A stretch of DNA of 64,000 nt from Alicyclobacillus fastidiosus (lineage in GTDB: Bacteria > Bacillota > Bacilli > Alicyclobacillales > Alicyclobacillaceae). The number at the start of each line of letters is the position of its first letter. The first letter of the stretch is position 1. The position numbers were made by a program, and so were the translations under genes. Location: positions 1,612,001-1,676,000 of the forward strand of contig NZ_CP104067.1 of the NCBI RefSeq assembly GCF_026651875.1, read 5' to 3'. Below, in pieces: positions 34,810-43,469 of this stretch. The notes under the pieces were generated by a model. That model was not told the origin of the DNA. It was given only the letters and a program-made list of their open reading frames with translations, and searched no databases.

Positions 34810-36915
34810 CTAAGATTTAGAATCGCTATGTACGCGGGAAGGAGGATTTAATGGGAGCATCCTTAACATGGAACGGATGATCGCCTCCAAACGAGCGAAG
34901 GTCGTTTCTGTAAAGCTTTGACTTTTCACACTCAAACCCGACTCGGGATGGACCAGAACTCGCTGGATGCTTTCTTCGTCCATTTCGATGTTGTGGTGCC
35001 GGATCACAAATTCGATCACGTGCAGAGCATGTTCAATGTATTTCGCGGATTCGTTAAGAATTTTCGGCGATAAGTCAAACTTCACTTCCAGAAAATGGGC
35101 TTCCAGTGAGAGCAGAGTGTCCGAAAAACGGTGCATCGCCGTCAACAACCCCAAAATGGCGTATGGATCCTGGGAATGTTTTACTGGCTCGTTCATGGCC
35201 TGCTGAACTGCTGCGACTGCATTGGTGCGTGCCAGTCGTGCTGCCTGTCTTTTCGTCTGTAGCTGTTGAGGGTCTTCTTTTTGGCGGCATACGGATAAAA
35301 CCGTTTGGAAATACGCACGTTGCGCATGAGCCAAATCCGAAATGACCACGTGGAGATTTCGGTTCTGCCAGGACGGCCAAAGGATATACGCGGTAAAGGC
35401 CAGACAGCTTCCAATGACGGTAGCGGCTAGACGGGCCGTCATCGCCACAAACGGCGGCGTCTGCTGGAAGAATGACAACAGAACGACGATTTCCCCAGTC
35501 AATGCACAGGTGAACAGTGCATAGTTAAAGTTTACTACCGTGTACATCGCGCAAGCATAGAGAACGATGAGGACAATTCCTGCCGGATGACTTCGACCTG
35601 AAATATCGATGAGCAACGTTGCAACAAAGATCCCGACAATCGTGCCGAGTATTCTCGCAACGCCTCGAGAAAACGTAGCCGTAAAATCCGGCTTCAGGAT
35701 GATGACGGTCGTGAGCGGCAACCAGTACCCGTGTGGCAGCGCGAGAATGCGGGAGATGATTAGTGCGATGGCCAACGTGAAGAAGACCCGAACGGCGTGG
35801 CGAAACGTGGTCGACCTCAGTGTGAAATTGGCACCTAAAGATCTGAATGTCTTCCTTAGTGGGGACAACGCGGATGAGCGTTCGAGTGTGATGCCAACTT
35901 GGATCAACATGTGATCGGCGGCCAGAGCATGTTGCAGATCTGTGATTGTAGTGTAGATGGCCTGAATATGCAAAATCGCCTTCGCTGACGTTGGACCGGT
36001 TTCCTGTTTGAGAGTCTCCCACACAATTTTCAGCGGGGTTACGTCACACTCGGATATTTTCTGCACCTGAGTTGGATTTTTGACCACGTGGGCGACCTGC
36101 TCCAAGACGAGCGAAACCTTTGACAGTCCATCTTCAATTCCAGTTGTCTGTTCGTCATGCGGTTGGTTGTTCTGTTGTTTGGCAATCCTCGCTAGCGCGA
36201 CTACATACATCCGAATCTGTTCTGCAGTGTTCATGAACACTCGAAGTTGGTGATGCATAGGCCGCTTCATATACGAGTCGCCCAAGGCCGTGTCCGCGTC
36301 GAGCATCGCGGTTGCGACCTGTATATCCGCTTTTCGCGTGTGTTCAACCGCGTATTTGGATATGGCCGCGTACACGTTTGACACGGCCCGTGATTCTGCA
36401 CTTTGCTCAGTCAGGGCATCGGTGAGGATCATCAGCGAGGTCTGAAGGACTCCGCCAGCTACGACAAATCCCGCTCGATACATGGAGTGCACCGGATCCT
36501 GTGGGTAGGTAGAAATGAGGATGAGGGCATTGGTTGAAAGTAATCCCACTTGCCCTGCTTCGGCGCTGACCGCGACCATCATGCCTGCAATGAACCCGCT
36601 CAGCATGACTGTGACGACGATGAGCCAGACGATTCCACCCGTCGTCGCACCGATGAGCGTGGCAATCCTCATCCAGACGGTCGCCAATAGCATCGTTCTC
36701 GTCCGCCTTCGTGCGGTTCCGCTCATACCCGCAAACCCGGCGACCAGCGCACCAACGGAGATGCCGACGCCTGAGAGGGTGTGCTGGGTCACCAGACCGA
36801 TGACAAGGGGAATTACGACTCCGATGGCATTGCGGACACCAGCAAGTAGCAAAAGTTGGCTCGTGTCTCTCGCCGTGAGCGTATTGAGGCTTCGCAAGGT
36901 CCTTCTTCGCAACAT
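34810..36915 (-). CDS. FUSC-family aromatic-acid-exporter-like membrane protein
   Basis: The protein of about 701 residues has two hydrophobic blocks: four to six TM helices at residues 15-165 (GVVIPLVIGLVT, GALVAGFAGMSG, LATVWMRIATLIGATTGG) and again at about 375-520 (HAVRVFFTLAIALIISRI, GYWLPLTTVIILKPDF, ARILGTIVGIFVATLLI), each followed by a cytoplasmic helical domain. The GYWxPLT-xxILKPDFxxTxxRxxxRixGTxxG signature is that of FUSC/YccS proteins, thought to export aromatic acids or related compounds. ATG 36915 is chosen; ATG 36960 is an alternative. Its 3' end abuts the truncated YitT gene. Confidence 0.9.
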   Translation of the reverse strand: MLRRRTLRSLNTLTARDTSQLLLLAGVRNAIGVVIPLVIGLVTQHTLSGVGISVGALVAGFAGMSGTARRRTRTMLLATVWMRIATLIGATTGGIVWLIVVTVMLSGFIAGMMVAVSAEAGQVGLLSTNALILISTYPQDPVHSMYRAGFVVAGGVLQTSLMILTDALTEQSAESRAVSNVYAAISKYAVEHTRKADIQVATAMLDADTALGDSYMKRPMHHQLRVFMNTAEQIRMYVVALARIAKQQNNQPHDEQTTGIEDGLSKVSLVLEQVAHVVKNPTQVQKISECDVTPLKIVWETLKQETGPTSAKAILHIQAIYTTITDLQHALAADHMLIQVGITLERSSALSPLRKTFRSLGANFTLRSTTFRHAVRVFFTLAIALIISRILALPHGYWLPLTTVIILKPDFTATFSRGVARILGTIVGIFVATLLIDISGRSHPAGIVLIVLYACAMYTVVNFNYALFTCALTGEIVVLLSFFQQTPPFVAMTARLAATVIGSCLAFTAYILWPSWQNRNLHVVISDLAHAQRAYFQTVLSVCRQKEDPQQLQTKRQAARLARTNAVAAVQQAMNEPVKHSQDPYAILGLLTAMHRFSDTLLSLEAHFLEVKFDLSPKILNESAKYIEHALHVIEFVIRHHNIEMDEESIQRVLVHPESGLSVKSQSFTETTFARLEAIIRSMLRMLPLNPPSRVHSDSKS

Positions 36916-36960
36916 AATTTCCGTAGGCCGCCTTTCACATTCCGTAGAGGGTGAGCGCAA

Positions 36961-37213
36961 CTGATTCTACAAATGGAAAAACAATGGATAATCGCTCAGA
37001 TCTCTCCTGTGTAGGAAAGCCTCCAGTTGGTCAGCGTGCCTCTCCATCATAGTATAAGAAAAAGCACACAGAAAGCTCGACATGCGGATCCTAGTGCATC
37101 ATGCCCTCGGCACTTACAGCGTTGCGCGGTGACGGGCAGTCACAAAGCACAGGTGTGGTTGCGCTTTTCGAAGTTAATTCCCTGCCTTAAGGCATACGTA
37201 TTTAGCGTGGGGG
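36961..37213. other. Intergenic region
   Basis: No gene or RNA recognised. It separates the divergent FUSC and hypothetical genes and must hold their promoters. Confidence 0.4.
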
Positions 37214-37654
37214 ATGGAGATGGATTGGGTAACTCCTGTGATATCCGGTTCGGCTGGTATCATTGGCGCGTCGGTGGGCCTCTTTAGCAACCTCATCAGT
37301 TCGCGTTCGCAGCGTAAATTGAATGAAACAGACCGATTGCAAAGAGTCAGGGATGCCAAATTCATCGTCTACAACCAGGTATTAGACCTGAATGGACGCG
37401 AACCGATTCTCGAGCCTGGCAAGGGGCGTGGATGGCGTGCAGAGCTGTATCTCAGGCACGTGCGTCCTGTGCTGTTCAAGAATTACCATCTGCTTGGAGC
37501 CAAGGTGAGGAGGCAAGTGCGCACGATTGATATTCACCGTCAACGCAAGCGGTGGGGGCTCCTGACAGAAGAAGACGATCCCGATTCGTTAGAGTACATG
37601 TATTACCTCAAGCTGATGGAATTGATTGAAGAGGAGTATCAGTCATTTACGTGA
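37214..37654 (+). CDS. Hypothetical membrane-anchored protein (146 aa)
   Basis: An N-terminal hydrophobic helix (WVTPVISGSAGIIGASVGLF) anchors a mostly basic helical cytoplasmic part (RSQRKLNETDRLQRVRDAKF, RVRRQVRTIDIHRQRKRWG) with an acidic C-terminus (EEDDPDSLEY ... ELIEEEYQSF). GTGGGGG and GATGGAG motifs support starts at 37214 or 37220. The family is not recognised. Confidence 0.65.
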   Translation: MEMDWVTPVISGSAGIIGASVGLFSNLISSRSQRKLNETDRLQRVRDAKFIVYNQVLDLNGREPILEPGKGRGWRAELYLRHVRPVLFKNYHLLGAKVRRQVRTIDIHRQRKRWGLLTEEDDPDSLEYMYYLKLMELIEEEYQSFT

Positions 37655-37771
37655 ACGTCGACGTATCAAGAAATATGTGGGAACTATGGGTGGTCCGGTA
37701 CAGTCTTTCATGGTATTGACAACTGTTGAATTCACAGATAATTTAGTGGAAACGAACAGGTGGTGGGACGC

Positions 37772-37933
37772 GTGTTCTATTGCTTGAGGTGCGAGCGTCT
37801 TGTTCCGCGGCAGCAGGCTCAATGGGTATACCTTACGGGATTTCGAAGGATAGGAACTGAGGTGTACCACATCGGCCGATGCGGGGACGATTGTTGTACA
37901 GAGCGAGTCAAACCTAGGAGCGTGTCCGAGTAA
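37772..37933 (+). pseudogene. Small zinc-ribbon-like protein gene, tail replaced by IS1182 insertion
   Basis: GTG 37772 follows GGTGGTGGGA. The frame encodes MFYCLRCERLVPRQQAQWVY and, later, HIGRCGDDCCTERVKP; the C-x2-C and C-x3-CC groups suggest a small metal-binding protein. The IS begins inside the next codons, so the present frame ends RSVSE inside the IS. Joining across the IS with one CTAG copy gives KPRQTDAHPAQATYD and a stop at 39580-39582, a natural 61-residue form. The truncated form may still be made because only the last residues change. Confidence 0.6.
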
Positions 37934-39542
37934 TCCCTGAAGTATTTTGTAAAAGGAAATTTCCGGATCAATAACGAAGTCCCCTGTATTGGTATTCACA
38001 GTGGAGGCTTCGAATCTTGGGAAAAAAGTTTCGTGACTACGACCCGAACCAACTCATTCTACTACCACCGGGGTTAAATGAATGGCTACCTGACGGCCAC
38101 CTGGCGAACTTTGTCAGTGATGTGGTCGATCATATCGATATCTCCATCATTACAAAACAGTACGAACAAGAACTGCGAGGTTTTCCCCCGTACCACCCGG
38201 CAATGTTATTGAAGATTCTGGTTTACGCATATTGCACAGGCATGTACTCTTCCAGAAAGATCGCAAAGGCCTGTCAGGATGTAGTGGCGTTCCGAGTCCT
38301 GTCCGCAAATCAGTTCCCGGATTTCCGGACAATCAGTGATTTTCGGAAACGCCATTTGGTCACCTTCAAAGAACTTTTCTTGGAAGTCTTGAAGATTGCC
38401 CAACATGCAGGGATGGTTAAGCTCGGGCATGTATCGCTGGATGGCAGCAAGATTCGGGCAAACGCATCCAAACATAAAGCGATGAGTTACGAGCGGATGA
38501 AGCAGCAAGAGCAACGACTCCGCCAAGAAATCGCCGAGCTTACGCAGCAGGCTGAACGCACCGACCATAGTGAAGATAAAAAGTACGGTAACACCATGGG
38601 CGATGAACTCCCTGAAGAGTTAGCCCGTAGAGAGACCCGGTTGGCAAAAATTCAGGAAGCAATGTCCTCTCTGGAGAAAGAGGCCAAGGAAAGAGTGGAA
38701 CAACAGCAACAGAAAGACGAACAACAAGACAAGAAGGACGATGACAACGGCCCCACCAACCAGACAGGCGCCAGGAAACGCGGTCGTCCACGTAAGGAGA
38801 GTCATCTCGCAGGTGTTCCGGAGGACAAGGCTCAACGCAACTTCACGGATCCGGAATCTCGCATTATGAAATCGAAAGACGGCTTTATCCAAGCATACAA
38901 TGTGCAGGCTGTCGTCGATGAAGAGTACCAAATCATTGTTGCAACAGATGTTATAGACCACACAAATGACCACGGTGTCCTGCGTACAATGGTCGAAATG
39001 ACGGCGGAGAATACGAAAGCGACGATGCACAAAATCTCATGTGATGCTGGCTACTTTGCCGAAGACGACGTGACATGGCTTCAAGAGAAAGAAATTGACC
39101 CATACATCGCAACAGGTCGTCAAAAGCACAATGAAGTGCCTGAGTCACCGAGAGGACGAATACCGAAACACTACACCATTAAGCAACGTATGACTCGGAA
39201 ACTAAAAACAAAGAAGGGCCGTGCCGTCTACGCGAGACGCAAGGCTATCGTAGAGCCTGTGTACGGTCAAATTAAGGGTTGTCGACGATTCGACCAATTC
39301 TCACTTCGAAGCCTTGAGAAGGTCAGAGGAGAATGGTCGTTAGTTACCATGTGCCATAATCTGCTTAAGATATTCAAATACGGTCATATAAACTGGGCAA
39401 CGTGCTAAAGATGGTGCTTAACCGACCAGTCCCCGTCTAATGAAGTAAGTGCCCATGGGGAAAGTCACCCATAGTCGAATAAAATATGGAACTGAACTCA
39501 AATGCAGAAAGTCTAAGCCGCAATACTCGGACACGCTCCTAG
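37914..39542 (+). mobile_element. IS1182-family insertion sequence with CTAG target duplication
   Basis: Left end CTAG-GAGCGTGTCCGAGTA and right end TACTCGGACACGCTC-CTAG are perfect inverted repeats of 15 bp inside a 4-bp CTAG duplication (37914-37917 and 39539-39542). The element proper spans about 37918-39538 (1,621 bp) with one transposase gene. Perfect ends and intact transposase indicate a recent insertion. Confidence 0.93.
38017..39408 (+). CDS. IS1182-family DDE transposase
   Basis: The 463-residue protein has the N-terminal DUF772 domain (FRDYDPNQLILLPPGLNEWLPDGHLANFV, FPPYHPAMLLKILVYAYCTGMYSSRKIA; quoted in part), a DDE domain with HVSLDGSKIRANAS (first Asp), SCDAGYFAEDD (second Asp) and RKAIVEPVYGQIKG (Glu), and a highly charged insertion region (KEAKERVEQQQQKDEQ, RKRGRPRKE). 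TTG 38017 lies after GTGGAGG. Apparently intact. Confidence 0.95.
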   Translation: MGKKFRDYDPNQLILLPPGLNEWLPDGHLANFVSDVVDHIDISIITKQYEQELRGFPPYHPAMLLKILVYAYCTGMYSSRKIAKACQDVVAFRVLSANQFPDFRTISDFRKRHLVTFKELFLEVLKIAQHAGMVKLGHVSLDGSKIRANASKHKAMSYERMKQQEQRLRQEIAELTQQAERTDHSEDKKYGNTMGDELPEELARRETRLAKIQEAMSSLEKEAKERVEQQQQKDEQQDKKDDDNGPTNQTGARKRGRPRKESHLAGVPEDKAQRNFTDPESRIMKSKDGFIQAYNVQAVVDEEYQIIVATDVIDHTNDHGVLRTMVEMTAENTKATMHKISCDAGYFAEDDVTWLQEKEIDPYIATGRQKHNEVPESPRGRIPKHYTIKQRMTRKLKTKKGRAVYARRKAIVEPVYGQIKGCRRFDQFSLRSLEKVRGEWSLVTMCHNLLKIFKYGHINWATC

Positions 39543-39721
39543 ACAAACTGATGCACATCCAGCACAAGCGACATATGACTAGGACAATCCCTCATCCTTC
39601 GGTCTGGGGATTTGTTCCATTTCGGTGATGCACGACATGTATTTGTTACGACGGGTCACCGTCTGCAGTTTGCGCCAACCTGCACGGCGCTATTTCAACT
39701 GCGTGACCCGCGTACATAACA

Positions 39722-40279
39722 TCACGAAAGCGGGCCGACAATTGGTCCGGGTTTTTGTGTCGGCGACTCCCAGGGGCGACGAGTCCCAAGTAAATCGGCG
39801 AGTTGTTTGTTGCGAAAGCGCCTTGCTTTACGTGCCTCAGCCCGTTCAGGAGCACCCTGATGCAGAAATTGCTCTTCTTCCGTCTCTGGGATGACCTTGG
39901 GAACTTGAGTCGGCTTTCCATCTGGCCCGATTGCTACGAACGTCAAAAAAGATGTCGCGCAAACGGCTCGTTCGCCCGTGCGTAAGTCCTCGGCCACAAT
40001 TTTAACAAACACCTCCATGGAGGTGTTGTGCGTCCATGTTACAAATGCTTCGAGGGAAACTTCGTTATCTACTTTAACCGGTTGCAGAAAGTCCACTGAA
40101 TCGGTCGACGCGGTCACGACAGGTTCTCTCGCGTGTTTCATCGCCGAAAGTGCCGCAACGTCGTCGATGTGAGCCATTAACCTTCCGCCAAAGAGCGTGT
40201 TGTGGTTGTTGGTATCTGGTGGTAAGACATGGCTTGCCTTAAACGTTCGCGACTCCCTTACGTAACGCTCTTCGTTCAT
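39722..40279 (-). CDS. Acyl-CoA thioesterase (hotdog fold, YkhA/BFIT type)
   Basis: The 185-residue enzyme hydrolyses acyl-CoA. Motifs: PPDTNNHNTLFGGRLMAHIDDVAALSAMKH (quoted in part; catalytic Asn/Asp region GGRLM-ID) and VTASTDSVDFLQPV. The C-terminus has a basic extension (RAEARKARRFRNKQLADLL) frequently seen in Bacillus members. ATG 40279 follows GGAGGGACTGAG. It stands alone, divergent from the riboswitch gene. Confidence 0.92.
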   Translation of the reverse strand: MNEERYVRESRTFKASHVLPPDTNNHNTLFGGRLMAHIDDVAALSAMKHAREPVVTASTDSVDFLQPVKVDNEVSLEAFVTWTHNTSMEVFVKIVAEDLRTGERAVCATSFLTFVAIGPDGKPTQVPKVIPETEEEQFLHQGAPERAEARKARRFRNKQLADLLGTRRPWESPTQKPGPIVGPLS

Positions 40280-40426
40280 CTCAGTCCCTCCATGAACATA
40301 CGTTTTCTGGATAATCCGGGTCATTGGAAATATGTTCAGGTGCTGCGTGATTAGGACGATTTTGTTGAATATACCATCAATTCGGCTGGGGAGAAAAGAG
40401 CACAATATAAATGGCCTCTCTAATTT

Positions 40427-40456
40427 TTGAATTGTGTGTTCAAATCGTGTATAATG
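40427..40456 (+). promoter_or_regulatory. Promoter of the riboswitch-controlled gene
   Basis: TTGAAT (40427-40432) and TATAAT (40450-40455) with a 17-base spacer, immediately upstream of the riboswitch. Confidence 0.75.
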
Positions 40457-40465
40457 ATGCAAAAC

Positions 40466-40606
40466 TGAATCGTCTTCGCTGAATCCCGAACAGGGAACGG
40501 GGGAACCAACTTTTGGGGTGAATCCAGCCGGAATGGTTGGTAGGGCCACCTCTTCGGCCCGAATCCGACAGCTAACTCCGTAAGCGTGTGAGAGGAGAGT
40601 GGATTT
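40466..40606 (+). ncRNA. Cyclic di-AMP riboswitch (ydaO-yuaA class)
   Basis: The conserved blocks of the class appear in order: CGCTGAATCCCGAACAGGG, AACGGGGGAACCAAC, TTGGGGTGAATCC, a variable stem with TAGGGC...GGCCCGAATCCGACAG, and CTAACTCCGTAAGCG before GAGAGGAG. In this class c-di-AMP binding usually turns expression off. It is followed by a possible 8-codon leader frame (ATG 40607) and then by an unknown gene at 40708. No obvious terminator hairpin with T-run lies between, so the output may be translational or the terminator is non-canonical. Confidence 0.88.
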
Positions 40607-40707
40607 ATGCTCACTTACATGAATCCGCCTTGATTCCCACCCCATCATAAAACAGGGGATTGCGTATCACGTACGATTGCGCATTTGGGATAAAGGAGGA
40701 GTTACAG

Positions 40708-41181
40708 GTGGGTAGAGATTCTGAGGAAAGAAATTTACGCGGCACAAAGCAGCACTTGGCCTACATGATGTGGCAAGAACATCTGTCTGGTGAATTTCTA
40801 CTTTCGTCGGTGGTGGAGGATTCACTATTGTATACACTTAATCACCATGAGAGCAGTCCAGAACTGTCGACAGTGGCAAAGCGCATTGCAAAAATATCTG
40901 TTCAAACGGCTGCAGAAGTGATTTGTCTTACTGAATCTACCGTTCATGAGTTGGTACGAGGCGTCATGAACAGTATGCTTCGCTTAGGCGGCAATCCTGT
41001 GGAGATCACTTGGGCAGTGGCCGTGGGAGCCTGGCACGGACTGAGGGACGTTTCTAAAGACGGTGGTGGCCGGAGGTTTTTACATGCGATTCGGTCCGGA
41101 ATTTCGAGGGCAGCAGAAGACATGCAGCAGTTAGCCCACGTTCAAAACAATGGAAGTCTGTTGAGTGCACCATCTCTCTGA
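40708..41181 (+). CDS. Unknown helical protein under c-di-AMP riboswitch control (157 aa)
   Basis: GTG 40708 follows AAAGGAGGAG. The product is helical and soluble: YMMWQEHLSGEFLLSSVVEDSLLYTL, VAKRIAKISVQTAAEVICLTESTVHELVRGVMNSML, EITWAVAVGAWHGLRDVSKDGGGRRFLHAIRSGI (parts quoted). No signal peptide, so it is unlike the cell-wall hydrolases and potassium transporters usually found behind this riboswitch. The family is not recognised. A role in turgor, wall or sporulation control is inferred only from the riboswitch. Confidence 0.7.
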   Translation: MGRDSEERNLRGTKQHLAYMMWQEHLSGEFLLSSVVEDSLLYTLNHHESSPELSTVAKRIAKISVQTAAEVICLTESTVHELVRGVMNSMLRLGGNPVEITWAVAVGAWHGLRDVSKDGGGRRFLHAIRSGISRAAEDMQQLAHVQNNGSLLSAPSL

Positions 41182-41352
41182 CTTAAAGTCCCTGACGTTT
41201 ACCCTTTACACTTCCCTGCCCAACTCGTCGCTGTGTTAAGAAACTTTGTGTTAAGAAACGTGTTGATGGTCACACCACCGCTCTTCACAATCCATTGGCG
41301 GGGTGGGGGCGTCTAAGGGGTTCAGTTGAGTCGTCGGGTGCACGTACGGAAG

Positions 41353-41377
41353 GACCGCCGAGTGGCGGTCTCTTTTA
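41353..41377 (+). terminator. Terminator
   Basis: GACCGCC-GAGT-GGCGGTC followed by TCTTTT; about 170 bases after the riboswitch-controlled gene. Confidence 0.75.
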
Positions 41378-41435
41378 TATGGGGTTGAACTTTTAGGGCA
41401 ACCGTGTTGGCGGGCGGTGACTCGATGGATGCGAA

Positions 41436-41705
41436 TCACTTCCCGGTAGCTGCACGCTTTCGATTCGACCTTCGTCGCTTTCGCTTGTGACCCATCTCGT
41501 CGTTCGTACGCGATTGGCTCGATTTAAAATTTATTTCCACCACTATCTCAAACACAAATCCAGCAAATCCCAAGAGTAGTGCGCCAATGATAAACCCGTT
41601 TCCGTATGTAAACAGTTCGTACGGATTCCAATGGTATTGCGCCGCGCCAAGAATCATTAAAACCGAGATGCAAACGACAGAAGTCACCAGCCCTCTCCAC
41701 CACAC
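41436..41705 (-). CDS. Small two-TM membrane protein with basic tail (89 aa)
   Basis: Two helices (LVTSVVCISVLMILGAA and FIIGALLLGFAGFVFEIVV) flank NPYELFTYGN; the tail HKRKRRRSNRKRAATGK is very basic. ATG 41705 follows AGGTGATGC. No family recognised; reminiscent of small membrane proteins of spore-formers. Confidence 0.6.
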   Translation of the reverse strand: MWWRGLVTSVVCISVLMILGAAQYHWNPYELFTYGNGFIIGALLLGFAGFVFEIVVEINFKSSQSRTNDEMGHKRKRRRSNRKRAATGK

Positions 41706-41866
41706 ATCGCATCACCTAGGTCTATGGTGCCTGGGACGACATCACCACATGCATCTGAGAATTTGAATCTAAACCTTAAAGAGTTGTCAGCAACAGGTCG
41801 TTTCCCGAATAATTAATAATAAACCGCATCCGTTTTGACAACACTTGAAAGAAAGGGGTGTTGAAT

Positions 41867-41992
41867 GTGAACGAAGACGAGAAGTTTCCATTCACGATTG
41901 AACAGACAGTGCAACGTGTAAGCGCTCGCGAAGTCGATTCCGAATCCCTGACGACAATTATTGAAACGGAACAACCTACCACGGAAGAATGA
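41867..41992 (+). CDS. Small acidic protein (41 aa)
   Basis: GTG 41867 follows AAAGGGGTG. The frame (MNEDEKFPFTIEQTVQRVSA ... TEQPTTEE) ends 4 bases before a hairpin. Ribosome site, compact frame and terminator support a real mini-gene; the function is unknown. Confidence 0.5.
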   Translation: MNEDEKFPFTIEQTVQRVSAREVDSESLTTIIETEQPTTEE

Positions 41993-41995
41993 CGT

Positions 41996-42020
41996 TGGCC
42001 ACCTTATAAGGGTGGCCATT
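41996..42020 (+). terminator. Hairpin after the 41-aa ORF
   Basis: TGGCCACC pairs with GGTGGCCA around TTATAAG; T-run weak. Confidence 0.6.
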
Positions 42021-42177
42021 CATCTGAGTTCCAGTGCGGCACGCTGCATGGTTCGCAGTGCCTACTACTTTAGCCACTCAAAAGTCTACCCACACACCGA
42101 AATTCAATGGGATTTCAATGAATCGTGGCTAACCTTCTGGAATGTAAGGCAATCCACATCACTAGGAGGTAGACCAC

Positions 42178-42948
42178 ATGAGGATGAAGACCCTGATTGC
42201 AAGCTCTGTAATGACCTTAGCTGCTGTTGGAACCGTCACCGCATACGCCGCCACAAACACGAATTCAACCACCCCCACGGCTTCGCATACAAACCACAAA
42301 TTTCACCGCGGGGGAGTCGGTTCGTTGGAGTCTATTGCCAAAATCATCGACATTGACTCGTCGACGCTTCAATCTGATCTGAAGTCCGGTCAATCACTAG
42401 CCCAAATCGCTCAGGCCAAGGGTATCGATGAACAAACGCTGATCTCGGATATTGAGTCGGCGCAAAAATCCAAATTGGACCAAGCCGTTTCAAATGGGAA
42501 ATTGACGTCTGCACAGGAGCAGCAAATCCTCACCAAATTGGACTCCCGCGTACAACAGCTGGTCGAACAAACAGGAGGATTTTCAAAGGGGATGGGAGGT
42601 AAGGCTTGGCTTGGGAAAGGTCGGCTGGCTGATCTAGCAACCATCATCGGCGTAGACCAGGCAACACTCCAGTCTGACCTGAAATCAGGCGAGTCTCTCG
42701 CCCAAATTGCACAGAGCAAAGGCCTCGATGAACAAACGTTGATCTCCGATATCGAGTCTGCAGAGAAAGCTCAACTCGACAAGCTTGTTCAAAGCGGGAA
42801 ATTGACGTCCGCTCAGGAACAGAAGATCCTAAGTAAACAGGATGCTCGAATCACTCAACTCGTAGAAAATCCGGGCTTTCAAAAGGGCGTAAAAACACAT
42901 CATTCGAAAAGCACGACTTCGACCACTTCAACGCAAGCCTCAAGTTGA
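42178..42948 (+). CDS. Secreted protein with two about 85-residue repeats
   Basis: ATG 42178 follows TAGGAGG. A signal peptide (MRMKTLIASSVMTLAAVGTV, ending AYA) is followed by two repeats (about residues 50-133 and 149-232), each with the pattern L--IA-IIG-D-STLQSDLKSG-SLAQIAQ-KG-DEQTLISDIESA-K--LD--V--GKLTSAQEQ-IL-K-D-R---LVE. The halves SLAQIAQxKGIDEQTL look like a minimal wall-binding helix-turn-helix similar to LysM-like modules. The tail is Ser/Thr-rich. No catalytic motif is seen. Surface or spore-coat association is an inference. Confidence 0.8.
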   Translation: MRMKTLIASSVMTLAAVGTVTAYAATNTNSTTPTASHTNHKFHRGGVGSLESIAKIIDIDSSTLQSDLKSGQSLAQIAQAKGIDEQTLISDIESAQKSKLDQAVSNGKLTSAQEQQILTKLDSRVQQLVEQTGGFSKGMGGKAWLGKGRLADLATIIGVDQATLQSDLKSGESLAQIAQSKGLDEQTLISDIESAEKAQLDKLVQSGKLTSAQEQKILSKQDARITQLVENPGFQKGVKTHHSKSTTSTTSTQASS

Positions 42949-42971
42949 TCACGACTTCACGCGCTATTTGC

Positions 42972-43003
42972 TCACCCCCTATCCCTACCGGATGGGGGGT
43001 GAA
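42972..43003 (+). terminator. Terminator after the secreted repeat protein
   Basis: TCACCCCCTATCC pairs with GGATGGGGGGTGA; little T-run. Confidence 0.65.
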
Positions 43004-43034
43004 TAGTGAATGATACGCTATCCCGTAGGAGATC

Positions 43035-43379
43035 ATGTCCTTCCCGAGCTACCCGTGGGGCTACAAGGTGTCACACCAAATTTATTGAAATTTGGGAATC
43101 CATGTTTTGGAGAAAGTGGTGTCCCACTCATCTCGTATGCTAGTAAAGTGTCAGGGTGCAATACAACTTCCGTCGCATGATTGCCCATCCCGTCAGTGAG
43201 CGGCTTACTGAGCCTTCAATGGTCAAATGCCAGGTATTCATGTCAACGTTCGGATATTCAAAGTGGTTTCTGACGTAAAACAGAAGGTTAGGTGTTACAG
43301 TCGGCGTGTCAGCCATCATCGGAAACTCAAGATTTTCAGAAGGATAGTAAGAGTTTGGAACCAGATGAATATCACGCAT
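43035..43379 (-). pseudogene. Remnant of a SoxC/YedY-type molybdopterin oxidoreductase
   Basis: One frame gives SENLEFPMMADTPTVTPNLLFYVRNHFEYPNVDMNTWHLTIEGSVSRSL (quoted in part), the N-terminal part of sulfite-oxidase-like enzymes. After a shift another frame gives GNHATEVVLHPDTLLAYEMSGTPLSPKHGFP, a later conserved block (HPDTLLAYEMNG-PLP--HGFP). About 100 residues between them, including the cofactor Cys, are missing, and the rest of the enzyme is absent. It is a clear relic with deletion and frameshift. Confidence 0.75.
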
Positions 43380-43469
43380 CCTAAAGTCACCTCACGGTAC
43401 GAACAGTCTGCAGTTGTACGGTATTTCATCACACTTAGGGGTGGGAGTGACGCATAGCGAGTGGTGAGG

